Below, piece after piece: positions 1 through 7,609 of a DNA stretch of 14,758 nucleotides. Position 1 is the first letter of the stretch, and the number at the start of each line of letters is the position of its first letter. The notes beneath the pieces were generated by a model. The model saw only the letters and a program-made list of their open reading frames with translations. It was not told the DNA's origin and searched no databases. The stretch is from an uncultured Eubacterium sp. (GTDB taxonomy: Bacteria > Bacillota > Clostridia > Lachnospirales > Lachnospiraceae), in assembly GCA_905236295.1 (NCBI GenBank), contig CAJOQF010000213.1:1-14758 (forward strand), given 5' to 3'. Position numbers and translations under genes: made by a program.

Positions 1-17
1 AGATAATCGGTGTATAT

Positions 18-47
18 ATTTTACATCTTAGAACCAATTCTTGTCAA
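18..47 (-). promoter_or_regulatory. Candidate promoter overlapping the ruvA stop, reading out of the window
   Basis: On the minus strand a consensus -35 box TTGACA (42-47) is followed, after 18 nt, by TAAAAT (18-23). The ruvA TGA stop lies inside the -35 box. It would start transcription near position 11 and drive whatever gene follows ruvA beyond the left edge. The -35 match is perfect and the -10 match is 5 of 6, but the spacer is one base longer than ideal and there is no experimental support. Confidence 0.45.
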
Positions 48-637
48 ATAGGAGACATATTTTTTAGTGCGGCCGATACCAGCTTATCAACGCTGAGTCC
101 TTCGGTTTCTACCGAAGAAACAGCCTTGTATGCAGCGGACTGAGAATATCCGAGTGCGGCAAGAACCTCGCATGCTTCCTTTCTGACAGACGCTGATTCG
201 TCGGCTTCACCAAGTTTAGCCTCGTACACAGCCTCAAGATCGATCTTATCTTTGAGATCCACGATTATTCTCTTAGCAGTTTTAGGACCGATGCCGTTTG
301 CCTTTGAAATTGACTTGTCATCATCTGTGATGACCGCTACCCTCAGGGCATCCGCATCCAGTTTGCCAAGTATTGACAGTGCGGCCTTGGGTCCTACACC
401 ATTCACAGTTATCAGAAGTTTGAAAGAATCAAGCGATATCTTATCGGTGAAGCCAAACAACTGCATGGCATCTTCCCTGACATTAAGATATGTATAAATC
501 TTTACCTCCGAACCCTCTCCAGGAAGTTTCGCTGTCATATTCACCGGCATAAAAACCTCGTATCCAACGCCTCCGACATCGAGTGTTACAGAATCGATAT
601 TTTTTTCTTCTATTATTCCTCTTAAAAATGCGATCAT
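44..637 (-). CDS. ruvA: Holliday junction branch migration protein RuvA
   Basis: RuvA binds four-way DNA junctions as a tetramer and loads the RuvB motor for branch migration during recombinational repair. The 197-aa product has the usual RuvA length. Residues 1 to about 64 form the OB-fold domain. The acidic-pin residues Glu55 and Asp56 (in VREDAM) fall at the same positions as in E. coli RuvA. Two helix-hairpin-helix motifs follow, NGVGPKAA near residue 79 and NGIGPKTA near 114, and then an acidic linker and a C-terminal domain (about 148-197) expected to contact RuvB. The ATG overlaps the stop of the upstream kinase gene as ATGA, which suggests translational coupling, and an AGGGATAAG-like ribosome site lies inside that gene. 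ruvB is not in the window; it may lie just beyond the left edge. The assignment is secure. Confidence 0.97.
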   Translation of the reverse strand: MIAFLRGIIEEKNIDSVTLDVGGVGYEVFMPVNMTAKLPGEGSEVKIYTYLNVREDAMQLFGFTDKISLDSFKLLITVNGVGPKAALSILGKLDADALRVAVITDDDKSISKANGIGPKTAKRIIVDLKDKIDLEAVYEAKLGEADESASVRKEACEVLAALGYSQSAAYKAVSSVETEGLSVDKLVSAALKNMSPI

Positions 638-1479
638 TTTTTCTTATCCCTTAAAGTGTAAAGCACTTCCTCAAAAGCCACCCCGTCAGTGAGCGGGATT
701 CCCATCTCAATCGATCTATTGATACATTTCTTTATAAAACGCGATGCCTTCTTGACCGACTCCAAAAAGTCAAGTCCGTTCACGGCATCCGCAGCAAGTA
801 TTGCCGCGAAAATATCCCCCGTGCCGGAGCGCGACTCTCCCACCCTGTGGGTTTTTATAAACCTGTGCTCCTTGCCGACAGCAAAACAGAGATTAGAGAC
901 AAAGCTTCCCTGAGGAATACCTGTGATAACGATCTTCTGCGGTCCGAGAGCAACCAGCTTGTCCGCCAGAGCAAACAATTCCTTGATCTTCCATCTTTCC
1001 TTGTAAGGAGTTTCGGTAAGGATGCATGCCTCGGTAAGATTCGGTGAAAGTATATCCGCATATTTTACAAGATCCTTCATCCTCTCACACATCTCGGGCG
1101 TATAAGTGTCGTAGGTCTTTCCGTAATCTCCCATTACAGGGTCTATAACAATGATATTATCCTCAGTCTTAAACTCATCAAAGAACTCTGTGACGATATC
1201 GATCTGATCCTTTGAGCCTAAAAACCCCGTGCATATTCCCGAAAACTGCAAGTCGAGCTTTCTCCACTCGTCTATATATGCCCTCATATTCTTTGTATAA
1301 TCGTCAAAAAAATACGAGTCAAATCCAGTGTGATTTGAGAAGACCGCTGTCGGCAGTGATACCCCCTGCACACCCATCACAGAGATGATGGGCAATGCCA
1401 CCGAGATCGAACATCTGCCAAATCCGGAAAAATCGTTTATTATCGCTATTTTCTTCTGTCTGTTGTGATCAACTTTCAT
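634..1479 (-). CDS. Pyridoxal/pyridoxamine kinase (PfkB/ribokinase superfamily)
   Basis: This kinase probably phosphorylates B6 vitamers (pyridoxal, pyridoxamine or pyridoxine) with ATP, feeding the cytosolic pyridoxal-phosphate pool. From the chosen ATG the product is 281 aa, typical for PdxK/PdxY proteins. Visible motifs, in order, are NDFSGFGRCS near residue 15, a DPVMGDYGK segment near 113, SPNLTEA near 145, and the ribokinase signature SGTGD near 218-222, whose Asp is the expected catalytic base. The frame extends upstream to a GTG at 1521, but the ATG at 1479 has a well-placed GGAG (1486-1489) and starts just before the first family-conserved strand, so I prefer it. The last codon overlaps the ruvA start by 4 nt. 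Substrate preference within the PdxK/PdxY family cannot be read from the sequence, so I give no symbol. Confidence 0.9.
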   Translation of the reverse strand: MKVDHNRQKKIAIINDFSGFGRCSISVALPIISVMGVQGVSLPTAVFSNHTGFDSYFFDDYTKNMRAYIDEWRKLDLQFSGICTGFLGSKDQIDIVTEFFDEFKTEDNIIVIDPVMGDYGKTYDTYTPEMCERMKDLVKYADILSPNLTEACILTETPYKERWKIKELFALADKLVALGPQKIVITGIPQGSFVSNLCFAVGKEHRFIKTHRVGESRSGTGDIFAAILAADAVNGLDFLESVKKASRFIKKCINRSIEMGIPLTDGVAFEEVLYTLRDKKK

Positions 1480-1485
1480 TTTAAT

Positions 1486-1489
1486 CTCC
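1486..1489 (-). promoter_or_regulatory. Ribosome binding site fixing the B6-kinase start
   Basis: GGAG on the minus strand lies 6 nt upstream of the ATG at 1479. The alternative GTG at 1521 has no comparable purine-rich site before it, so this site decides the start. Confidence 0.6.
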
Positions 1490-1533
1490 ACAATTGTCGC
1501 TTCGTCCGGCAAAGCAACCACTTTCCATATCTT

Positions 1534-2574
1534 TTATAATAGATTTTCATCTGTGGAATAAAGATTGTAATCCTCATCTATAAAAATTGCCTCTACTCCG
1601 TCCAGTTTTTCAACAAACTTCATTCCTTCATCAAGTCCCATCGCAAATACCGTCGTTGAGAGCGCATCACCGGCAATCGACTCATCGGACAGGATTGTCA
1701 CTCCATACAGCCCGTTCTGGTAAGGATAACCATCCTTTGTATTTAGAATGTGATGATAGATCCTTCCATCAAGTTCAAAATATCTCTCATAAACTCCCGA
1801 TGACACTATCGACTTGTTCTTAACCGATAGAGCCAGTGAAACCTCACCATCGTAAAACGGCTTTTGTACCCCAATATTGTAGGCGGATCCGTCAGGTTTT
1901 TCACCGACGGCAAGCACGTTTCCTCCAAGATTTATCAAAGCGCTCTCAACCCCGTTTTTCAAAAGATATTCCTTCATCTTATCAGCCAGATAACCTTTGG
2001 CTATCCCGCCGAGATCTATCATTGCATCAGGGTTTTTGAGCCTTACCTCATTTCCTTCAATCTCAATATCCTTATAATTTACAGTCTTTAGAGCAGTCTT
2101 TATATCTGCATCATCCGGTATAACGCCCTCATTGTTGTCAATATCCCACAACACCGAGAGCTTACCGATCGTGATATCAAAGAGACCGTTCGACACATCT
2201 CCGTAATATATCCCCTGCCTGATCAGTTCCGCTGTGTCGTCGCTGACAGTAACACTCTCACCGTTTGCTGAATTTATCTCGGAAATCTCGCTCGTCTCTA
2301 TGGTTCTTGAAATCTTCTTTTCCATCTCATCGGCGATCTCAAAGCAGCCGTCTATAAGACTACCATCTTCTGTGCCATAGAGCGTGATCGTCATCTCGGT
2401 GTCAAAATAAAACCCGTATTTTGTGACTGTTGCATTCAGATCAACCTTATCTTCAGTCCCGGAGAGACTACCGTTCTCTCCGGCTTTTGAGCAGCCGGAT
2501 GCCGCCACTGTCACTAGCAGAATAATTGCCATAACAGCAAGGATACTTCTTTTTATATTCATTGTACTTACCAT
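1534..2574 (-). CDS. apbE: FAD:protein FMN transferase, ApbE-family lipoprotein
   Basis: ApbE proteins covalently attach FMN, taken from FAD, to a Thr in target flavoproteins such as RnfG/RnfD or NqrB/NqrC subunits, on the outer face of the membrane. The product begins with a basic n-region (NIKRS) and a hydrophobic stretch ending in the lipobox ASGC, with Cys28 as the likely lipidated residue. The mature part carries a FDITIG motif near residue 132, the DLGGIAKGY motif near 187-195 (flavin binding), HHILNTKDGYP near 274-284 and GDALST near 302-307 (Mg binding). All are ApbE hallmarks. Start choice is uncertain: TTG at 2583, ATG at 2574 and ATG at 2562 are in frame, and none has a strong ribosome site; the shortest still gives a complete signal peptide. 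It lies 25 nt after dnaE. No target flavoprotein is encoded in the window, so its substrate must be elsewhere. Confidence 0.95.
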   Translation of the reverse strand: MVSTMNIKRSILAVMAIILLVTVAASGCSKAGENGSLSGTEDKVDLNATVTKYGFYFDTEMTITLYGTEDGSLIDGCFEIADEMEKKISRTIETSEISEINSANGESVTVSDDTAELIRQGIYYGDVSNGLFDITIGKLSVLWDIDNNEGVIPDDADIKTALKTVNYKDIEIEGNEVRLKNPDAMIDLGGIAKGYLADKMKEYLLKNGVESALINLGGNVLAVGEKPDGSAYNIGVQKPFYDGEVSLALSVKNKSIVSSGVYERYFELDGRIYHHILNTKDGYPYQNGLYGVTILSDESIAGDALSTTVFAMGLDEGMKFVEKLDGVEAIFIDEDYNLYSTDENLL

Positions 2575-2599
2575 ACTTTCCAACCCGGCAACAAATATA

Positions 2600-5500
2600 T
2601 TATCGCAGTTTTTTCCGTTTTACGGCAACATTTTCCCTGCCTACCACAACCTCAAAAGCCGCGACAAGATGCTCTGCCGCATTAACCCTGTTATTCGCCG
2701 GGAGTCTTCTTATCAGTTTTTCCTCCTTCAGATAAAAGACAAGATCGTCAGTTCCCCTGGAATCATTTGCAATGCTTAAAACCTCGTCCTTTAGCGCATC
2801 AAATCTCTCTCTGTTTTCAAACTGCAGCCACACTTCACTCGGAAGCGAGTCAAACTTTGTGATCGCAGAACAGATAAGCTTTGAATCGGAGTCATCCCCT
2901 GCAGAAACCTTTCCCTGCACAAAGACCTTATCCCCCTCATTTATGACAGAGTTATATATATCATGCTCCTTCGGAAAGACAATAACCTCGACAGATCCGA
3001 TCCTGTCTTCTATTGTAAGAAATGACATCGCCTGGTTTTTCTTGGTAAACTTTACGGTCTTGGCCTCCACGATCCCGCCTATGCATACATGCATTCCGTC
3101 TTTAAGCTTCTTCTCCTCGTTCTCGGAAGAAAAATCGCTCGAATAAGCATTGACGTTTTCGGACAGGATATCTTCATAATCATCAAGCGGATGACCGCTT
3201 ATATAGATACCCATAACCTCCTTTTCCATGGCAAGGATATCCTTGTTGTCGAATTCATCCACATTTGGAAGAGTCAACTCAAGGCTGCTTTTTGTCTCTT
3301 CATCCACGACATCAAAAAGAGTCATCTGACCTTCTATCTCTTTTTTACGGGAATCGGCGACAGAATCGGCAATCTGCGCGTATACCATAAGATGCTGATG
3401 TCTGTTGCCCTCAAAGCTATCAAGTGCTCCTGCCTTTATAAAGTTTTCAATGGCACGTTTATTGATTCCCTTGCCGAGCAGTCTTTCAATAAAATCCTTA
3501 AGGCTTTTATACGCCCCTGCACGCTCCCTCTCGTTGATAATCTCTTCTATGACGCTTCTGCCGACACTCTTTATTGCCGAGAGTCCATATCTGATATTGC
3601 CATCCGAGACAGAAAAACCGCTCACACCCTCATTTACATCGGGCGGCAACAGTTTGATCCCAAGCGATCTGCAGGTCATGATATATTCAGAAACCTTGGT
3701 AGTATTATCCATAACGGAAGTCATAAGCGCCGCCATAAACTCTACCGGATAATAATATTTCAAATATGCCGTCTGATATGCAACCACGGCATAAGCCGCG
3801 GCATGGGACTTGTTAAAGGCATATTTTGCGAAGTCCGTCATCTCGTCAAAAATCTTGTTCGCGATATCCTCGGAAATCCCATTTGACACACATCCCGGAA
3901 CGCCCTCTTCGGCATTTCCGTGCACAAAGTTAAATCTCTCTTTTGCCATGACATCGCCCTTCTTTTTGGACATGGCACGTCTAACGAGATCACTTCTGCC
4001 GAGTGTATATCCGGCTAGGTCTCGAACTATACTCATTACCTGCTCCTGATACACAATACACCCGTAAGTCGGAGACAGTATCGGCTCAAGCAGAGGCGTG
4101 TCGTAGGTGATATTGTCCGGATTGTTTTTTCCGCGAATATATGCCGGAATAAAGTCCATCGGCCCCGGACGATACAGCGAGATACCGGCGATAATATCCT
4201 CCATCGATCCGGGCTTTAACTCCTTCATGAAGCTTCTCATACCGGCACTTTCAAGCTGGAACACACCCTCGGTCTTTCCGGTCGAGATATATTCGTAAAC
4301 ATTTTTATCATCATAATCAAGCGTATTGAGATCTATGCGTTTGCCGCTTGATTTAAATATCATATCTATCGCATCTTTTATGACTGTAAGTGTGCGAAGT
4401 CCCAAAAAGTCCATCTTGAGAAGTCCAAGCTCCTCAATGGTCGTCATGGTAAACTGTGTTACCACGCTTCCGTCGGACCCCTTTGCAAGCGGAACATAAT
4501 CATCCATCGGCCTGCCCGCGATCACGACTCCGGCAGCGTGCATGGAGGTATGCCTCGGAAGCCCCTCAAGCCTCATTGACATATCAAGAAGCTTTTTTAT
4601 CGTATCATCAGTGTCATAAAGATTCTTTAATTCTTTGTTCTTATCAAGCGCTGCGGCTATGGTAATTCCAAGTTCATTAGGAATGCTCTTTGCAATATTG
4701 TCACAGAGCGAATACGGGAGATCCATAACTCTTCCAACGTCACGAACCACTCCCTTTGCCGCAAGCGTACCAAAGGTTATGATCTGAGTTACATTGTCAG
4801 CTCCGTACTTGTCGACAACGTATTTTATAACCTCTCCACGCCTCTCATAGCAGAAATCAATATCGATATCAGGCATGGAAACACGTTCCGGATTAAGAAA
4901 TCTCTCAAAAATAAGAGAATATTTGATCGGGTCGATATCTGTAATTCCCATGGTGTATGAGACGATACTTCCGGCTGCACTTCCTCGTCCCGGACCTACC
5001 GGTATTCCATTGGTCTTTGCGTAATGGATAAAATCCCAGACAATCAGGAAATAGTCCACATACCCCATCTGCTTGATAACCGAAAGCTCATACTCAAGTC
5101 TTTCCTCATGTTCACTGTAATTATCGGGATAGCGTCTTTTCAGTCCGTCAAAGCAGAGTTCTCTAAGGTAGTCATACGCATCACGCTTATCCGGCACATC
5201 ATATTTGGGAAGTTTTGACTCGTGAAAGACTATCTCGACATTACATCTGTCAGCTATCTTTTGGGTATTTTCGATAGCCTCAGGCGCATAAGGAAAAAGC
5301 GAGCTCATCTCCTCCTCGCTCTTTACATAATACTGTCCGCCTTCATAACGCATGCGATCGGTATCGGAAAGCTTCTTTCCTGTCTGAAGACATAAAAGCA
5401 CATCATGTGGTTTTTCATCATCCGCGTAGGTATAGTGAATATCATTTGTTGCCACAACGTCAATACCTGTCTCTTTATGCATGCGAATTAGCGCAGTGTT

Positions 5501-6058
5501 TACTTTACGCTGCGCTGCAATACCCGTATCCTGCAATTCCAAAAAGAAATTGTTCTCGCCGAATGTCTCTTTATATTTTAAGGCTATCTCTTTTGCCTTA
5601 TCATATTCATCTCTGAGTATCATACGGGGAATCTCACCTGCAAGACAGGCGCTCATCGCAATAAGTCCCTCGTGATACTTTTCCAACAGCTCGAAATCTA
5701 CCCTTGGTTTGTAGTAATACCCCTCCACAAATGCCTTTGATACGATCTTTACCAGATTTGCATATCCCTTATTATTCTCCGCAAGCAGGATAAGATGATA
5801 ATATCTGTCCTCTCCTTCACCCGGATTTCTGTCAAATCTTGATCCGGTCGCAACATACACTTCACATCCGAGAACCGGCTTAATCCCCTGCGCCTTTGCT
5901 TCCTTGTAGAAATCAATGACACCATACATAACGCCGTGGTCAGTGATGGCCGCGGCGTTCATACCAAGTTCCTTTACGCGTGAAACGTATTCTTTTATTT
6001 TGTTCGAGCCGTCCAAAAGACTGTACTCGGTATGTGTATGTAAATGTACAAAAGACAT
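2600..6058 (-). CDS. dnaE: DNA polymerase III subunit alpha (DnaE)
   Basis: This is a C-family replicative polymerase of 1152 aa, close to the DnaE1 length of about 1160. An N-terminal PHP domain (about 1-280) keeps a full set of likely metal ligands: His7, His9, Asp16, His41, Glu66, His88, Cys138, Asp206 and His208. The polymerase core has the GPGRGSAAGS segment near 356-364 and the catalytic aspartates Asp397 and Asp399 in PDIDIDF, with Asp550 in KMDFLGLRT. A helix-hairpin-helix region (GINKRAIENFIKAGALDSF) follows, then an OB fold (GMHVCIGGIVEAK to GDKVFVQGKV) and a C-terminal tail. An ATG with GGAG about 6 nt upstream supports the start. It lies 52 nt after purB. Many Clostridia also carry PolC; if so here, DnaE may mainly extend primers, but the window cannot show that. 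Confidence 0.97.
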   Translation of the reverse strand: MSFVHLHTHTEYSLLDGSNKIKEYVSRVKELGMNAAAITDHGVMYGVIDFYKEAKAQGIKPVLGCEVYVATGSRFDRNPGEGEDRYYHLILLAENNKGYANLVKIVSKAFVEGYYYKPRVDFELLEKYHEGLIAMSACLAGEIPRMILRDEYDKAKEIALKYKETFGENNFFLELQDTGIAAQRKVNTALIRMHKETGIDVVATNDIHYTYADDEKPHDVLLCLQTGKKLSDTDRMRYEGGQYYVKSEEEMSSLFPYAPEAIENTQKIADRCNVEIVFHESKLPKYDVPDKRDAYDYLRELCFDGLKRRYPDNYSEHEERLEYELSVIKQMGYVDYFLIVWDFIHYAKTNGIPVGPGRGSAAGSIVSYTMGITDIDPIKYSLIFERFLNPERVSMPDIDIDFCYERRGEVIKYVVDKYGADNVTQIITFGTLAAKGVVRDVGRVMDLPYSLCDNIAKSIPNELGITIAAALDKNKELKNLYDTDDTIKKLLDMSMRLEGLPRHTSMHAAGVVIAGRPMDDYVPLAKGSDGSVVTQFTMTTIEELGLLKMDFLGLRTLTVIKDAIDMIFKSSGKRIDLNTLDYDDKNVYEYISTGKTEGVFQLESAGMRSFMKELKPGSMEDIIAGISLYRPGPMDFIPAYIRGKNNPDNITYDTPLLEPILSPTYGCIVYQEQVMSIVRDLAGYTLGRSDLVRRAMSKKKGDVMAKERFNFVHGNAEEGVPGCVSNGISEDIANKIFDEMTDFAKYAFNKSHAAAYAVVAYQTAYLKYYYPVEFMAALMTSVMDNTTKVSEYIMTCRSLGIKLLPPDVNEGVSGFSVSDGNIRYGLSAIKSVGRSVIEEIINERERAGAYKSLKDFIERLLGKGINKRAIENFIKAGALDSFEGNRHQHLMVYAQIADSVADSRKKEIEGQMTLFDVVDEETKSSLELTLPNVDEFDNKDILAMEKEVMGIYISGHPLDDYEDILSENVNAYSSDFSSENEEKKLKDGMHVCIGGIVEAKTVKFTKKNQAMSFLTIEDRIGSVEVIVFPKEHDIYNSVINEGDKVFVQGKVSAGDDSDSKLICSAITKFDSLPSEVWLQFENRERFDALKDEVLSIANDSRGTDDLVFYLKEEKLIRRLPANNRVNAAEHLVAAFEVVVGRENVAVKRKKLR

Positions 6059-6079
6059 TTCTTCTCCAATCTAAAAGTT

Positions 6080-6106
6080 AGTATAGATATGCCCGAAATC
6101 TTTCAA
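6080..6106 (-). promoter_or_regulatory. Weak candidate promoter for dnaE
   Basis: The 52-nt gap between purB and dnaE holds TTGAAA (6101-6106) followed 15 nt later by TATACT (6080-6085) on the minus strand. The boxes match the consensus reasonably but the spacer is short. It could give dnaE some transcription independent of the genes upstream. Confidence 0.25.
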
Positions 6107-6110
6107 ATGA

Positions 6111-7544
6111 CTATACGTTGATCTCAGCCTTTACTCCAAGCAGATCTTTATTTGCCTCAAGTACAGGCTTTACGCACTCCTTAAGGAAGACATCAACCTG
6201 TCTTGGTGCACGACCAACATATTTTTCAGGCTTCATGCTCTCATTCAACTCCTCAAGAGTAAGTCCGAAGTCCTTGTCTGCTGCAATAAGTTCCAAAAGG
6301 TTATTGTCTTTACCTTCCTGCTTAACATTTGCTCCGGCTTTCATAGAGAGTTGTCTGATCTTCTCGTGGAGTTCCTGTCTGTCTCCACCCTTCTTTACGG
6401 CATCCATCATGATGTTTTCTGTAGCCATAAACGGAAGCTCTGCCATAAGGTGCTTTGTGATAACCTTATCGTATACAACAAGTCCGTCAACGACATTGAT
6501 GCAAAGGTCAAGGATACCATCGATAGTGAGGAATCCCTCAGCGATCGAGATCCTCTTGTTTGCCGAATCGTCAAGTGTTCTCTCAAACCACTGTGTCGCA
6601 GAGGTAACAGCCGGATTCAAAGCGTCGATCATCACGTATCTTGAGAGAGAAGCAATTCTCTCTGAACGCATAGGATTGCGCTTGTAAGCCATAGCAGAAG
6701 ATCCTATCTGATTCTTCTCGAACGGCTCCTCAACCTCTTTAAGGTGCTGTAAAAGTCTGATATCATTTGACATCTTGTGAGCACTTGCTGCAATACCGGC
6801 AAGAATATTTGCAACTCTGGTATCAACTTTTCTTGAATATGTCTGTCCCGATACCGGATAGCATCCCTCAAATCCCATCTTCTCTGCGATCATCGGATCG
6901 ATCTTGTCGATTATCTCATCATTGTCGTTGAAGAGTTCCTTGAAGCTTGCCTGAGTTCCGGTGGTTCCCTTAGAGCCAAGAAGCTTAAGCGAATCCTTCA
7001 CATAATCGAGATCTGCAAGATCCATCAAAAACTCCTGAAGCCACAAAGTAGCACGCTTTCCGACAGTTGTCGGCTGAGCCGGCTGGAAATGGGTAAATCC
7101 AAGTGTCGGAAGGTTTTTGTATTTCTCAGCAAAGTCAGCAAGCTTATCTATAACATTAATAAGCTTTCTTCTGACGAGCTCGAGAGCCTCTCTCATAAGG
7201 ATAATATCAGTGTTATCTCCAACGTAGCATGAAGTTGCTCCGAGGTGGATTATACCCTTTGCTTTCGGGCAGAGAAGACCGTATGCGTATACATGAGACA
7301 TTACGTCATGGCGCACTTCCTTCTCACGTTTTTTAGCATCTTCAAAATTGATCTCATCCTTGTGAGCTTTGAGCTCTTCTATCTGCTCGTCTGTGATGTC
7401 GAGACCGAGCTCTTTTTCGGTCTCCGCCAAAGCGATCCACAGAAGTCTCCATGTCTTAAACTTTTTCTCCTGCGAGAAAATGTACTGCATCTCTTTACTT
7501 GCATAGCGCTCTGAAAGCGGGCTGCTGTATACATTATAATTCAT
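6111..7544 (-). CDS. purB: Adenylosuccinate lyase (PurB), eukaryote-like type
   Basis: PurB removes fumarate from SAICAR in IMP synthesis and from adenylosuccinate in AMP synthesis. The 477-aa product belongs to the fumarase/aspartase superfamily. Visible motifs are RHDVMSHV (His79), HLGATSCYVGDNTD near 100-113, TLGFTHFQPAQ with the likely catalytic His152, KGTTGTQASF near 192-201, and the flexible signature loop GSSAMAYKRNPMRSER near 281-296 containing the catalytic Ser (282 or 283). The length and many blocks, such as WFERTLDDSAN and ELPFMATEN, resemble human ADSL as I recall it. The signature loop has Ala where the human enzyme has Pro. An AAAGGA ribosome site precedes the ATG. It is separated from purF by 65 nt carrying a REP-like hairpin. 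Confidence 0.97.
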   Translation of the reverse strand: MNYNVYSSPLSERYASKEMQYIFSQEKKFKTWRLLWIALAETEKELGLDITDEQIEELKAHKDEINFEDAKKREKEVRHDVMSHVYAYGLLCPKAKGIIHLGATSCYVGDNTDIILMREALELVRRKLINVIDKLADFAEKYKNLPTLGFTHFQPAQPTTVGKRATLWLQEFLMDLADLDYVKDSLKLLGSKGTTGTQASFKELFNDNDEIIDKIDPMIAEKMGFEGCYPVSGQTYSRKVDTRVANILAGIAASAHKMSNDIRLLQHLKEVEEPFEKNQIGSSAMAYKRNPMRSERIASLSRYVMIDALNPAVTSATQWFERTLDDSANKRISIAEGFLTIDGILDLCINVVDGLVVYDKVITKHLMAELPFMATENIMMDAVKKGGDRQELHEKIRQLSMKAGANVKQEGKDNNLLELIAADKDFGLTLEELNESMKPEKYVGRAPRQVDVFLKECVKPVLEANKDLLGVKAEINV

Positions 7545-7569
7545 TCTTCTATTCCTTTCATATCATCCA

Positions 7570-7608
7570 TTCGACAAGCTCAATGAACAAGCCTGTCGAA
7601 GCCACTAC
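7570..7608 (-). repeat. REP-like palindromic element with GTAG head, between purF and purB
   Basis: Read on the minus strand, the element starts with GTAGTGG and continues into an 11-nt arm TTCGACAGGCT (7590-7600), a 9-nt loop and the partner arm AGCTTGTCGAA (7570-7580). The arms pair fully in the transcript with one G-U pair; in plus-strand RNA the same position would be an A-C mismatch. The GTAG head next to an imperfect palindrome is the hallmark of REP elements mobilised by RAYT-type transposases. The head begins 1 nt after the purF stop codon. No RAYT gene is present here. Confidence 0.7.
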
Positions 7609-7609
7609 A

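Noticed and set aside
1499..1515. Small GCTTTG/CGAAGC hairpin between apbE and the B6 kinase, considered as a terminator
   Set aside because: Only 6 bp with one wobble pair and no U-tract. Genes on both sides are closely spaced and likely co-transcribed.
1480..1521. GTG start that would lengthen the B6 kinase by 14 residues
   Set aside because: There is no ribosome site, the extra residues fall before the first conserved strand, and the internal ATG has a good GGAG.
2575..2583. TTG start for apbE
   Set aside because: A rare start with no ribosome site. Two in-frame ATGs just downstream still give a complete lipoprotein signal peptide.
3089..3886. A 265-codon open frame on the plus strand inside dnaE
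   Set aside because: It is antisense to a well-conserved dnaE region and its translation has no recognisable domain. It is best explained as a shadow of the dnaE codons.
6118..6687. A 189-codon plus-strand frame antisense to purB
   Set aside because: The real coding signal is purB on the other strand, and the translated product is a low-complexity Ser/Leu-rich shadow.
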